Under the pieces are notes generated by a model, which saw only the letters and a program-made list of their open reading frames with translations, ran no database searches and had not been told where the DNA came from. From the NCBI RefSeq assembly GCF_023278565.1, contig NC_064677.1, forward strand, positions 7,254,001 through 7,318,000: a stretch of DNA of 64,000 bases. The letters are read 5' to 3'. This document shows, in pieces, positions 1 through 13,133 of this stretch; the first letter of the stretch is position 1; every line of letters starts with the position of its first letter. Made by a program: the position numbers and the translations under genes. This DNA comes from Colletotrichum lupini. Taxonomy: Eukaryota > Ascomycota > Sordariomycetes > Glomerellales > Glomerellaceae.

Positions 1-62
1 CAGCGGACTACTATAGAGATGACCTTCTGACAACCATCGAAACACGCAGGTATATTCCAACC

Positions 63-1689
63 TCAGACTTGAATCCTTCGAGCAGAGCGCTTCACAACGA
101 AAGCGCCACGCTCGATCGTGTTGATCAGAATGTGGCCACTCTTGAAGTAAGGGTAGTGAGACCAGGTGCCGACGAAGTCAATGGATCCGCCAAGGGGTTC
201 GTTGTCGTTCTCGGGGTAGATGTCGAAGAATCCAACCTCGGAAACGCCGCCTCCGGTGGGGTCATCAGGGAGAGAGGAGACGTCTAGAATGCGGAGACCG
301 GCACCGTAGTGGCTCTGGAAGGCAAGGCCGTCGATGACGAACTGGTTGTGGTCAATGCCGTAAGCCTCGCTGCGGTAGTAGCCAGTCTGCTTAGGAGCCT
401 CAAGAGATCTAATATCCCAGAAGTAGGTGATGGGGTAACCGCTAGCAGCAGGACCGGTAGCATCAACCTCATCGTACTCGTCGTCGAGGACGAGGTACTC
501 CTGCCACTCGGTGTTGGTGACCCAACCCTGGTGGGTGTCTATATGTACAATCAGTCTTAGTTCATGATTTCAATGAGGGACAAAGCAAGTCGACGTACAG
601 CTGGCACCCTCGTAAGAGGTGCGAGAAATGATGTTGGTCTCATTCTTGTTGGTGACATCGTAGATGGTCAAAGTGTCCTCGTTGTAACCATAGCAGATAT
701 CACGGCCAAAGTACTTCTCGTCAGGGCCACGGTAGACGAGGCACTGAGCATCGTGGACGTAACCGTCACCAGCGGCACAACCCGGGGAGGTAGGATTGGC
801 GGGGTCGCTGAGGTCAATGAAGATCAGACCGGAGCGGCAGGCGCTGGAACGAGGCTGGGCGCCGACAGCAACGGCGTACTGCTTCTCCTCGTTGATGACG
901 ATGTTGTGGGTGGAACCGGCGGGAAGGCCGTTCCAGTAACCGGTAAGGTCACGGGAGTTGCTGAAGGTGACCGGGCTGGCGGGGTCAATGTCCAACAGCT
1001 ATCCCCAACGGTTAGTATTTTAGAGACTTGAGGCACGATGATGTTGATGAGCTTACCTTGGTCAGATCGAAGATCTGAACACCATGGCGGGAGGCCTCAC
1101 TGCCGATGACGACGTAGTTCTTGTATCCGCGTAGCTCACGCCAGATAGACTGGGTAGAGTACTGCGGGAGGCGACCGAGGTAAACGAGCTTGCCCGCAGA
1201 TGTGATCTCAGCAAAGGCGGCACCATCAGCCTGAGCAATAATGGCAAACTCGCGACCGTCGGGGCTGGTCCAACCCCAAGAAGAGGATCCCTCGCCGGCG
1301 GTAGAGCCAAGGTCGGAGTGGCTCTTGAAGTCGTAGAAGTCGACCTTGTTGCACTTGAAAGTGTTGTTGGCATCGCCAGGGATGACCTCGGCAACACCAT
1401 TTACGCAAGAAACGGGGCCCTCCTCCGCGAGGCGGCTCGTGTACTTGGTCGACTCCATCTCTCCGGCCTCTCTTTGGCGATCCCATGACGCCTATGAGTT
1501 GCGAAGGTTAGATCAAGTGCTGTAAGCAAAGCCACCGGTGTCAAATACCTTCTTACGGGCCATGAGGTCCTTGTGAATGACACCGCTGTCGTAAATCTCA
1601 GAGACGAGTTCACTGGGTGCGATCTCCTTGGCCGAAGCTCCAGAGAGGAGCGCCGACACGGCCAAGGTTGCCAAGGTAATTGCCTTCAT
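63..1689 (-). CDS. Secreted choice-of-anchor B domain protein (LVIVD-type beta-propeller)
   Basis: Four exons: 1689-1549, 1491-1057, 998-599 and 538-63. They join in frame to 483 aa, with GT-AG introns of 57-60 bp. The first 20 or so residues form a signal peptide (MKAITLATLAVSALLSGASA), so the product should be exported. The body matches the choice-of-anchor B family: repeated blade-like segments such as VQIFDLTK, LIFIDLSDP, LTIYDVTNK and LRILDVSSL, plus the characteristic THNIVINEE and SYTHQGWVT stretches. The family forms beta-propellers of unknown biochemical role, often surface-attached in bacteria. I see no catalytic motif and no anchor at the C terminus. The start is fixed by the signal peptide. 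The join at 538/599 restores SYTHQGWVT, which supports the intron call. Function beyond secretion is not inferable. Confidence 0.85.
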
Positions 1690-3738
1690 CTTGAGTGGTT
1701 CAGGAGGGGTCCTGGGAGTTATCTTAGGCAGGGGTGATTGACGGTTGAACCACGATGATCACTTCACAACCAAAAGAGCGGAGAGGTGCAGAGCAAGATC
1801 TTCTGCTGATCGAACGGGCGACGACGCGATTCTTTTATCTTCCTCCCATCACAACTTGGCGTTCTCCTTCCCCTCAATTCTTGTGTCGGGCTTCGCGGTA
1901 TCTCTCCACCGCTTTACGAGCCAAAAACATGATTATTGTTCTTTGTCCTGCTAGAAACAGAAGGTCAAGAAACAGCGGTTGGAAGGTGGGAGCAACGAGC
2001 TTCAATGTCGCGATGCGGAGCACTACTGCCCAAAGAAGCAGGTGTCTACCGGACCAGGCCCGCACGGTACTTGGACGCACGAATCAGCGGCTCCGAGGCC
2101 CCGGCCCGGCAGTCCACCATCCTTCGCCGCAAATTTACTTACATACCCGCCCGGACTTGGCAACAGGCACTGCCATACGGGCAAACACCCTTAAAGGAGG
2201 CGTTGTAAGCTTCTTGGCGCATCGTATCTGGCGCCTTCCGCAGTCTTGCCAAGCGCACCGTTGTAACACTCCCGCAGATTGTACCGGCATCACCACCATG
2301 CAGCGCCAAGTCACGGCGTCATTCTGGTCTTTTTGTGTCTCTTCACCTTCTCGAAAAGATAGATTATGTACCATTTGATAGATGGCGTCAAGAGATTACG
2401 TTTGTGCGAGATATCGACCGTTGTCGAATCGTCTATCTAGCTCCCGCAAACGTCCCCAGATCAGCAAGCTCTTTACTATATCTGTTCATGGATCGTTTAA
2501 TTCCGCACCAATCGCTTTCTAAATGATTCTACCTTGATGGCCCAAGTGTTTGTCGCCGGCTCTTTCCGAATTCAAGCGCAATGGCAGCTGCCCACGTGCA
2601 GTCAGTGTATATAATAACCTGGCTATGTACGGATACATCTCAACTTTCAATACTCAATTGGGAAACGTGAAGGAGCCTCGGTTATCATCATTTGCCCCTA
2701 TGGGGAGTTTCGACCAATATTCTATCTGACATGAACTCATATTATTACCTCACTGGTAATTTTGCTCATCAGAACATGTCTTCACTTGAAAATTTCTAAC
2801 TTGCGCTGAACATCTGTGAAAGGAATCAGATGGCTTCCAAATGGCTAGAAGTCTTTCATTCATCGGGAATTGAGTATTAGAACTGCAATCATTAAATTTC
2901 TTAGGCCGACTCCTTTTTTTTTCTATTCGAGCACTTGGTAATACGATCTTAGTCTTTACTCTCATAGCAACTCACTTGGCTTAGGTATTATACCATCGGC
3001 CCAAGGATTAGCCCCACTTCAGTAAAGTCCCCGCTAGATAAGGTGCAGCCATCCGGAGCTTATAGGGATGATCGAGTTCCAAAACAGAAAACTTGCTCAA
3101 CTTTAAGACGACTTCAAATTGGATTTGCAACGACACATAGAAGCCAGGTCTTTATCGATTTCTGGGAGAGGAATGTTTTTTTCATGAAAGTCGATGCTTG
3201 TTCGCATTGAAAGCAAGTGTTCCCAAGGCTCTCCCTCTTCAGAAGTCAGAACATGAAGCTGCATCAGCGTTTGAGAAAGTTTATATTGCCTCATCGACTC
3301 AATTATGTCTACAACAGATAACAAGACTTGTATTTTTGATCGGAAAGTTTCATCAAGCTTGGATTTCTAGCGTTTGTTGCAGTGTCATGGACTCAGGAAT
3401 AGTATTTTTTTTGCCGCGTCGCAAACATAGAGTAGTCGATCGAGACCGTCCCTCACGAGCTTCATCTGAATGTCCCTGCATATTTTTCTCTCGACTCATT
3501 GCTTGTCTGCATCATGTGTGTAGTCATTATGCTCTCTTCAGTATTCATCGTGTGAAATGGCCACTGCCTCTAGGCTTTATACACTCTACTCATTACACAA
3601 CCGCCCTCCGGAGTCCGAATTTCGTTACACACCTGTGGCTTTCCTATGCACCTCATCAAGTCGACAATGATGCGCTATGTCCTTCCTTGTTAAGGATGGG
3701 TATCTTTCGCATTAATCCATGGAATCCCTTCTGCGCGT
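1690..3738. other. Gene-free interval between two minus-strand genes
   Basis: This holds the promoter of the secreted propeller gene and the 3' flank of the rhodopsin-domain gene. Open frames here, on either strand, have no recognisable domains or fungal intron structure. I see no RNA gene or repeat. Confidence 0.6.
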
Positions 3739-5386
3739 CTACTTTGTTAGGTGCTCCCAGTCTGGTGGTGGATGTTTTGCTAGCTGCAATCGGGGAGGAC
3801 CGTCATCTTCAGGTATCGAGGATAACCCCTCCGGAGGTATGGCCTTTTCCCACACAGCCTCCCAAGACTTTCTGGCCTCCATATCGTGATTTTGCCAGTT
3901 GGGTACCCTGTACCCTGAACACCCTGGTGCTGAGCTCTCGCCACCCTGCGCCAGCCATCCTTCTCTCCTTCCGTCCATTGAATTTGCTCTTGGGTTGTAG
4001 GTCCAGTCTTCGGCAGTCTGCTCCGACTTCCTAGCTGTCTCTTCCGTCAATGGCCTCATTCCCATCGGCTGACCAGTGAGGACCGCGAGTTCGGTATCGA
4101 AGTTGGCGGGGCCCGTTTGACTTATTGCAGTACGTTCTCCTACGGTAACGGCCGTGCGCGTAGTCCTCAGTTGCTTATTCGGCAATATACTGCGCCAGTA
4201 AGATGAGCTTGAACTGCTCCCTTTCTTGAGATCACCCACAGTCCGTGGCAGATGGCCCATCGGCTTTCCTTCTCCCTTTCGTACCCGTTCGTAGAGGAGG
4301 TTGGTGGAGGGTAAACAAGCACAAACGACGCCGATGACAAGTTCCAGTGCTCTGATACACACTGTTGAGCTCTCAATCGGGTAACGGGGAAAAGGGATAT
4401 ATCTTACGTGATAAGGTCCAAAACAACAAAGTCCGCAGTGACATCTGTCGAAGCGAGAAATTGAACGACGAGATACATGCGATAGACAGTCACAGCTGTC
4501 GCAATACCTCCAGCTCCAAGTAGCGCGGCAACTTTCAGCTTCTTCCGCAAAGGCATGCGCAACCCCCATAACAATGGTACCGGGAGCACGAGGATGAAGA
4601 AGTCTGTGATGATCGCCAGGCTCAGATCCGCAATGAAAATTTTGCGTTGATTCAAGCATCTCGGATTTGGTGTCTTGGGGTTCCAAAAGGCTGACACCGG
4701 CAAGCAGATGACAGTCTTGAGTGTCTGAATTGGGATATAGCAGATAAGTAGGGTGACGATGAAGACTTTGATCCCGCGTGAAACTCGCTCGTGCACGGCA
4801 AAGACTCGTGCTTCGAGTAAGAGTAAAGTAACCTTCGTAAAGTATGCTGCCGGGCAGTAGACAATGGAGCTGGCGTACAGCCACTGAAGATCATTGCATT
4901 AGTTTATGTCCACGTCGCTTGAAGATGTGATAGGCTTATCAAACTTACTCTCATCACTTCTTGATACGATTCTTTCGTGAGCTCCCATGCATGATAGCCC
5001 TCACCATAATGCGCCATCACGAACACGGTGGAAACGTATATCATTATCAAAACCTGAGGGTTTTAGTATAGCCAATTCGCAGTCCTATGCCATTGAGTCT
5101 CATATATGATATAGCGCAAGTCCCTGGGTTGGCAGTCAGTTAAGCGTTTATTTTCCCACCTCGTCCGAACAAGATTGAAGTACAACATACAATCATCTGG
5201 AAGAAACGGTCTCGCCATGGTGAAGTTCAGATATGTCCTGATCCCAAAGAACAGCGTCGCAATCGCTGCCAGGACACTCATTCCCACGACATTCCACATC
5301 CATCCGGCGTCCCTTGGGTTCTCGAAATTCGGTGTGACGCCAGGCGGGGGCGGAAACGCCCCTGTCAGAACCGTTGCGTTACTCAT
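3739..5386 (-). CDS. Fungal rhodopsin-domain seven-transmembrane protein (PTH11-like superfamily)
   Basis: Four exons: 5386-5171, 5053-4949, 4883-4408 and 4351-3739, closing in frame to 469 aa. The architecture is that of the fungal rhodopsin domain: short outer N terminus, first helix (VVGMSVLAAIATLFFGIRTYL), a PDD motif before the second helix, a GEGYHAW loop, further helices through LAIITDFFILVLPVPLLWGL and ALELVIGVVCACLPS, then a long polar cytoplasmic tail. Such proteins are plasma-membrane sensors or receptors of unknown ligand; some relatives (PTH11) act in host-surface sensing. The first intron is atypical. With the expected GTATGT donor the frame fails. A GTTCGG donor at 5170 with the acceptor behind TACTAAAACCCTCAG keeps both frame and family spacing. 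An upstream in-frame ATG at 5422 is possible. Confidence 0.8.
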
Positions 5387-5716
5387 CGTATCTTCAATTG
5401 CTCGACGTGAGCTGTGAACCACATGGCGAGGCTCATCGCTTCACAAATGTAAACGCAAGCTTTCCGTGGCCGATCGTATGTTCGCAGCTGCAGAAATCTT
5501 TCCTCTTTGCCGCCCGCTTGAAGGTGAAAGGGCTCTAAGCTGCTGATAAACGACATCAACGACAATTGGTGACCTGCGACAAGGGGCGTCCCGCACCGGC
5601 CCTGACTCGCCCGGCCGCTCTAGTTCCGTTTAGAGTTCGTTGAGTGGTCGGACGTTGCCAGGGTCGGGGCGCAACACCATTGTTAGCGCCATGGAGTAAT
5701 CAACAGAAGGCAAAAC
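5387..5716. other. Short interval between rhodopsin-domain gene and transposon
   Basis: Presumed promoter and 5' UTR of the rhodopsin-domain gene. Base composition is normal up to the element boundary at 5717. No other feature is seen. Confidence 0.5.
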
Positions 5717-5718
5717 TA

Positions 5719-5749
5719 CGGCAGACTGCAAGAGGCACTCCGCCAAAAC
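5719..5749 (+). repeat. Left terminal inverted repeat of TA-flanked element
   Basis: 31 bp beginning CGGCAGACTGCAAGAGGCAC and ending in CAAAAC. It pairs with 10609-10639 at 29 of 31 positions. Both mismatches are CpA here against TpA in the other copy. Confidence 0.9.
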
Positions 5750-8700
5750 CGTTCTTTCCAATAGACCTACGGCCACCGTAAATTTTAGGCATTAATAGCG
5801 CGACTTTCTTATATATATAAATAAATATTATAATAAATCCCGTACATTATTATAAGGAATTATTTATAACTATAGGTAGTAATAGTCACGTAAGGGCAGT
5901 TATACCGCCTAGTAAAAATAGGGTAGCTAGGGGGCATATCCTCCCTACTAATTTCCACTATTAATCAATTTCCCTTTCCTCTTAACTAACCTAATATTCC
6001 TTAAGTAAGGTAAATAATCCGCCTACGCCCCTATAGTTACTTATTAGCGATTATATTTTACCTTATTATATTTTATACCCTTTTCTACTTTACTTTTATT
6101 ACTATTACCTAATTATATACGTAATTATAAGTATAATATTCGCGATTTACTAATTAAAAATATTAATTAGGTATAATTAAGTAATTTTATACGCAATTGC
6201 TAGTACAATTTTTACTAATTAGTAATTATACTTTTTCTTAAGCTAATATACGCGCAATTACAAATACAATTACGTATATATACCTATTTATAATTTAATT
6301 CTTTTCATTTACTTTTTTCTTTAATATTAACTATTTACGTATATATACTAACAATTTCGTATAGGATACTCCCTTTTTTAATAATTACGTACGCCGTATA
6401 ATACTTATAATAAGCGCTTAATACAACGTTCTAGCCTATATTAAAAATATATAACTCCTAACGGTCCTTATATACTAACCTACGCAGTACCCTAACGACC
6501 TTACGTCCTATAAAATAACCTCTTACCTCTTTATTAATACGTATACCTTTATATAATAGCTTCCTTATTATACGGATTTTTATATTATTTATAAGCTCTT
6601 TATTTTCCTTTTTAAAGACTTTTTATTAAATCTATAACCTTAGTATTATATAGGTTAGTATATACTACCCTATACTATTTAATATTACTATACTAACTTA
6701 TATAATCTAGCCCTAGCGTTAAATTAAGCTTAACCCTAAGATTATTAAAAATAGCTATTATATACCCCTAAATATTATTATAACTCGTACTTAGGCTACT
6801 AATACTATTTAAATAACTATATATAGTAACGCTAAGATTAGTACCGAGTCGTACGCCCGTTATAAGGCTAGTAAAGGTATTTTTGCTAATTACGTTACTT
6901 TTATAAATAAGGGCTACTCTAATTATAATTATATATTTACTATATATAAGTATATACTCGTTACGCCTCCCGTTATTACTTATACGTTACCCTATACTAC
7001 TTTATATTTATTTATAATTTATTAATAGTTCGTATTAGCTCGTAATACGCTTATTAAGGTTATTAAGCGCGGTTATAACTATAAGGGCCGTAATAAAATC
7101 CATATTAGCGCTCTATTTAAGTCTCTAAGTACTATCCCTATTACACACCTCTATATAATAGTAGAAGCCCTTAAATAAGTAACTAAGTAGGCTAAAAATA
7201 ATAAAAAGGGTATATATAATAGTATATAAAATTATAAAGAACGTTACTAACTTATATAAACTCTAAGTAAAGAGTAATTAATTTAATATTTTTATATAGC
7301 ATAGTATAAGAGTTTATATAAGTATATATTAAAATATAATACGGTTAGGCTTAATACCTAGGTAGTAAGGCCCCTACGGAGTTATAAAGTACTTACTAGC
7401 TATAAGTTAAAATATACGTACTTAGTTTAGCCCGTAAAAGGCCGTAACTAATCGTACAAAGGCTCCTCCTAAAGTTTAACGTTTTTAATAAAATTATAAA
7501 ACTTTTATTTATTATATATTATCGTTATATACTTTTTTATCCTTTTTAACGTTATAAATCCCCGTAAGCGTCTATATTTCTATATATATACTTATAAGAC
7601 CTTATAAGTAAAAGGATACCCCTATATATCGCTATAATTATATATAAACATTTACCCCTTACTTAAAATTTCTTTTTTAGTTTTTTACTTTATATATTAT
7701 TACTTTTTTAGAATAGTACGACTGCGTATTAATCTTTTATTACATTAAACAATAATTATTATACAATTAGAGAGTAATTAGACCTATAATATAATTATTA
7801 TATATATCTTTATAGTTTCTAATACTAGAATTATAAAGCGAACTTTCGAATATTAACTTACGAAATAGGACTTATAACGAGAAGAGCGTACGGTCTTCTC
7901 TAAGGATCTATTAATTTATATTTAAAAATTATTCTTCTAATAATACTTAAATAATAAAGATATCCTTTTTTAACTCTAATCTAAAAAATCTATAATTACG
8001 GCTATAGGATTATTAATACTTCGTTAACAGAATTAGCTTTAGTAATAATAAATACTAAAATAGCTTATAATTATATAATAACGATTAGAAAAGTTCTTTT
8101 TTAATATACTAAAGGTTACTTACTATACTAAAGGGTATAGTAAAAAGTATCTTTATATATAAGTTTACTAATAAGCTTATAATATTAGCTAAAATAAACT
8201 ATACCTTATATATCGTAAAACCTTTCTATAATAAGTTTAAGATCGGTTAAGTAAGATAAGGTACCGTTATAAAGGGTTTACGACTCCTAGACTAAATTAT
8301 ATTTAGTCTTTAGATACGTACGATAGGCTTTTACTATTTAGATTTAAGATCTATACTAGTATTAATACTTATTCGTAGTTTATTATATAGTTCTATATAG
8401 GGGTTTCTATTTATACGTCCCGGAATATACTTATATAATATCTTACCGTTATTTAATAATAGGGATTTATATTATTACGAGTTCGTTTAGACCGAGAGAA
8501 AGAAACCGTTCTTATATTTAGTATTTATTACTACTTTTTATAATACTATTTAATAATAAAAAGTCTAATTATATTCCGTAATTACTAAATCTTTAGTAAA
8601 AGTATTTATAACGTTAAGATTAAGAGTTAATAGAATCGTTTTTATTAAAGTAGATTAGTATATTAGTAAGTAAGTAATATATATCTTAGTATATATAAAT

Positions 8701-10608
8701 ATACTTACGTTTATAAAAATACTTCTAACTACTTAAGTTCTAAGGGCTATTTTATATAGATATACTCTTTAACTAGATTGCACTTTTATTTACGTATATA
8801 TTACTAATTCGTTCTAATTTTATTAACTTTATATAAATTTAGAACTCTTATCGAATTCGTTATTAAAAAGGTCGCCCTTACGTTATTTTTAGTTAGTTAT
8901 AGTAACTATATTATTAACTTATATTACGAACCGTATAAGACTTTATATAGCCGATTAATTAAAACTAAGTTTAATAATTATTAAACGCTATTTAGAATAG
9001 TAATAATCTAGACGCATATCTTCTTTAAGCTACTTTATAGATTTATACTTTAGTTATTAAGGGCTCCCTAATTATATTAACTAAAAGTACGAAGTTTAGC
9101 GAGGCTAATTATCTTTATTTTGAAGTATATTAATATCTTCGTATTTATTTAAAGTAATATATATATAATAAGCTCTAACTAGAAGTTACTTTACTTAGTA
9201 AATTATAGGGCGGTATTATATAGGTTAAGTAGAGATTAGAAGACTCTAGAATTAATCTTAGAGCATTAAATAGCTTCGTAATTACGAGTAATACTAAGGA
9301 CGAAGAGGAATTATAAATATAATTATAGTTTACTCTAAACTATTTACTAACGAGAATACTCGTTTTTATTCTTATAATATACTAAGTTATTTACTATTAT
9401 AAACTTTATTTTCTTATTAAACTACTATAATCTTATCTTTCCTATCGTTTTTATTCTTTTTAACCTTTTTCTTAGCCTTTACCTCCTTCTTAACGATCTT
9501 CTTTTTTTACTTAAGTAACAATTCCTTTTTAATTTTTATCGTTAGTTTAATACTAATACTTATTAAAAGCCGTGTTTTTAGAATATTTTTATACGTCGTT
9601 TTACCTAAAGTTTTAGTTATAATTAGCTTTATATAACCTTTTCCTTTTTTTACTAACTAAGGTTTAATAACTAGTAACTTAATTCTAATTTAAAAAATAA
9701 TAAAAAGTTAATAATTATCTTTTTTATATAAAATCGTAACTTTAAAAAAAATCTCTCTAAACTTATAGCTTCGTACGCTACTTCACAATACTCTAAAATA
9801 TCGCAAGGATTTTTTATATTAATTAAAAATACTATCCACTTTATTAAAAGAATTTACTAGTTTATTATAAAATATAAAATAATAGATTATATTATATCTT
9901 AATATAAAATAAACGTTAAAAAGCGATTAAACTAAACTTTCTTAATAAACTTTTTAATAACTTAGATATTAATATAAGTCGTTACTTAGAAACCGTTAAG
10001 TTCGTTCTTAAAAAAGGATATATTATATAATATAATAAAAATATTAATTATTAATAATTACTTTAGCTCCTTTTTTATTTACTAAACACTTCGTTCCCGC
10101 TCTTTTAAGCTTATAAAAAAAGATTTTATTAATATCGAGGCTTATACGTTTATATATTCTTATTATATAAAAAGGGTAGAGCTTATATAAGTATTATTAT
10201 TAATTAATTATTTTAAAATAGCTTTATAAAGAGGTATTATAAGGTCGATTAGTTCGGTAACGTCTTATATAGAGATTAGAAGTTATTATAGATTTATATT
10301 ATAATATTTATAAGCGAGCTATTAGTTTAATAACTTAAGTAAAGAGTGATTTTTGTTTATAAGAGGATAAAAAGTAGTAGTTATTTCTATAATAAAGTTA
10401 TAAAAAGAAGAAAAACTTCTATATCGGGGTATAATATTGCGCAATTTTATATACTACCGTATAGTTTAATATATTACGAAATTAAAATATTTCTTAAGCT
10501 ATAAATCTCTATAACCCCTATTTATAAGTTATTATACTAGTCTAGACCCTATCCTGGGTAGTGGGGTAACCGTAAAATACGATTTCTACTTTAACATATA
10601 AAAAAAGT

Positions 10609-10639
10609 GTTTTAGCGGAGTGCCTCTTGCAGTCTACCG
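10609..10639 (-). repeat. Right terminal inverted repeat of TA-flanked element
   Basis: Inverted copy of 5719-5749. The two differences (GGTAG for GGCAG and GCTAA for GCCAA, read inward) are C-to-T changes in CpA context, so this end has been touched lightly by RIP. Confidence 0.9.
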
Positions 10640-10641
10640 TA

Positions 10642-13133
10642 CGAAACTTTAACAAACATCATGCTGCACGGTGTCCCCTGTGGCCGGTTATGAGACGTCG
10701 AAAGGGACCAGATTTAAGGGACCTGTGGAGGACGTTCGTTACCTCGCTCTCCCCGGAAAACGAGAAAGGATCATTTAGTTCCACGTTTTAGGAGCTATGG
10801 GCACAGCGCGATATGAAGAGGGTCTGCTGCCTTTTTCCAAATCCGAACGGAGTCTCTCATGTCTGAGCGCTCTACATCGTCCAAGGTTTGCTGCTAAATC
10901 GCGACGAACCTCTTCTAAAACCTGAATTCAGGGAACAGACGGGCTCGGGTGTGCAAATCAAAATCTGGCCTTTGTTATGTACAGGCCAAGCTTATTAGAC
11001 ACCGCCACGACGCAAGAGGCTGCGATGAGAGCGCCCGTTAATCGTACAAAGCTTTCTTAGTTCAGATCCGAAAGCGTTCTAGAAGGCTTTCGGATCGTCT
11101 GCTCCGGCGCTTCTCGGAAACGACTCCGCGGGTTCTAAACAATGCAAATGTGAGGGGTCATTCCAGAAAATAGATAGATTCTTCGGATACTGAGTGTCGA
11201 TGATGTAGGTCTTTTGAGACACTCCACTCCTTCAACCCCGCGTACACCGAATCTCTAACGCCGAGCGACGCTGGAGCTGTTTCTGACTTATCACCAACTT
11301 GGTACTCTGAAAATCAGGAAAAATATGTTTCCATGGCAGCTTTTTCTCTGCATCAAGATGGCGAATCATTCCAGAATTCCGCGGCATACCGAAGCAGCCC
11401 ATACTATCTCGCCCCACTGCATAACGATCACAAAAGCGAAGCGACAACATGACTTTGTCATTACATGTGCGACAAATTCAGGGTACGACTCTTTAGACAA
11501 GGAGTTATTGTCTCCGGATGAATGGAATGGTACTCTCTCGGTTTAAGGTAATCTTGTCAGTACTAAGTAAGGCTTTCTGGAGCAACCGAATCATACGGTG
11601 GCGTTGCGATTCAGTCCATCAAATACCTAGAGGCGATGACTCGTCACAATTAGCTGAACCTGAGCCTGGATGGCGAGCAGCTTTCCTACCTGATTCCTAT
11701 CGTCATATCATGAGGTGGGCGTGGTAGCAGAGTAGTCACCGCATAAGTTTGACAGGGTTGATGTGGCCAAGACGAGTTGCTTAATTGTCAGCATTCCACC
11801 ACAAGTCTCTTGCTGGGAAACTGCTTTCAAGATCGATTACTAATAGCATATGCCACTGCAGTCGCCTGCCACTTCTAACTCTCTTTCTAATCGACCGAAA
11901 CTTTGGTTGGCAAACTATCATGGCCATGAACTAAAAGCGATGTAACTTCTGTAAATGATATCACTAGTCACTATTGTGGCCGAAGCGCCCTATCGAGGGT
12001 CTTGGCGGTCGTGGCCGAACTTGAAGCCATGGCCATCCCGGCAGCTACCGGACGTTTCGACCGGCTCAACCCCGCGTGGGGCTCCCGGTCTAGGGTCATC
12101 CCACGCTTCACATGCAAGTCATGAGTATCGCAATGGCCAATCTCGCTTTCGAAAGGCTCACACGTGAGGGATGAACGGTATACGGATGCCCGCGGGCTTC
12201 CGGTAGTTTTTTCCTCTTATAATGAGTGAACAATTGATTTCCAGCGATATTTGAGACAACGATTAAGGTCCAGGTATGAGTTAGTAACCCACGTCGGAAA
12301 AAGTGACGTGAAAAAGGTAGCTTGTATCATCGAGCTAAGACAGAAAATCGATATCTTGTAATTATTTTGGTCCACAGGAGTCCTTGCAGGTGGAGAGAAA
12401 ACATTTAGATGAACGAAGCCTGCTAAACAACCTGTGTATCACTGATCGACATTGTTGCTAAAGAAATGGGACTCATCGTAAGACGCGCATTTCTGGTGCA
12501 CTGACACTGACCGCTGCTGCATGTGATTCTCAAAGCAGAGTCGTCGTAGAAACTCGGTTTCAGCTGTCAACTATGCTCAGCAACCATTCGGCTCAATGGT
12601 GGAAAACATGGTTATGTAGGACAAGGTATAACCCTGTTTGCAGATCCAGCCATGCTGAAGTACTCCCAGTCATCACCGCCTCTTTGGACAAGTCAAGGTA
12701 ATTTACAATTAGTTGAACTTGCTGAAGAACTCTTCAACGTAATCTTACCAATCTGGGCTTGAGCCTGGTGGTCAAGGTGATCATTACCAAGAAGATGCAA
12801 GTTTAGAATAGCCGGTGTATCCGGTGAGATTGACTCCGGCACCTAAGCATGTTCCTTGAAGTACTGACCATGAAATTGGCAATCACGTAGCAACCAAATA
12901 GATCGATGGTCAGGAGTGTGGAGTTTGCAAAAGACAGCATAATATACAATGCTATGACGCTAGTATTCCCATTATCTCAGCTTTCATTGTATCTCGATTC
13001 GTTCAAGACGTGGCTTCTATCTGGGTTGCAAGGCGGCTGGGAGAAGCCAGGAGCGAAAATGGGTCTGATCATGGCTGTTGCCTCACCTTAGTATGTCTAG
13101 CTTCCAACTTGCAGTGTGTTGAACAGTTCCCCC
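10642..13133. other. Gene-free interval with normal base composition
   Basis: About 2.5 kb between the transposon and the 3' end of the ABC transporter gene. CA/TG dinucleotides return abruptly at the element edge. Only short open frames without recognisable domains are present. The one structure I can point to is a 32-bp palindrome at 11065-11096. Confidence 0.55.
11065..11096. repeat. Near-perfect 32-bp palindrome
   Basis: GATCCGAAAGC (11065-11075) pairs with GCTTTCGGATC (11086-11096). The centre is itself a palindrome, TTCTAGAA (11077-11084). Only the G/G pair at 11076 and 11085 breaks the symmetry. It could be a protein-binding site, a cruciform-prone sequence or a repeat remnant. Confidence 0.8.

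Larger units (their letters stand above)
5717..10641. mobile_element. RIP-degraded DNA transposon with TA target duplication (4.92 kb)
   Basis: The element runs 5719-10639 and is flanked on both sides by TA (5717-5718 and 10640-10641). Its ends are 31-bp inverted repeats starting CGGCAGACTGCAAGAGGCAC on the left and differing at two bases on the right. Inside, the sequence is extremely AT-rich and nearly lacks CA and TG dinucleotides; the samples 6001-6060 and 7021-7080 contain none. This is the RIP signature. No intact frame survives. A lysine-rich trace can be read on the minus strand near 9430-9530. TA duplication with inverted repeats is typical of the Tc1/mariner/pogo group, but 4.9 kb is long for those, so a nested insertion or another TA-targeting family is possible. 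Confidence 0.85.

Noticed and set aside
1755..2378. 207-codon plus-strand open frame upstream of the secreted propeller gene
   Set aside because: Arg- and Ser-rich without motifs, in a promoter region; overlapping frames of similar length exist on both strands.
3198..4034. 278-codon plus-strand open frame
   Set aside because: Its 3' third lies opposite the last exon of the rhodopsin-domain gene, it has no domain or signal, and its amino-acid make-up looks like translated non-coding DNA.
5051..5195. GTATGT donor in rhodopsin-domain gene suggesting a frameshift or pseudogene
   Set aside because: The frame fails with this donor, but GTTCGG at 5170 restores both frame and the expected spacing between the PDD and GEG motifs, so no lesion is needed.
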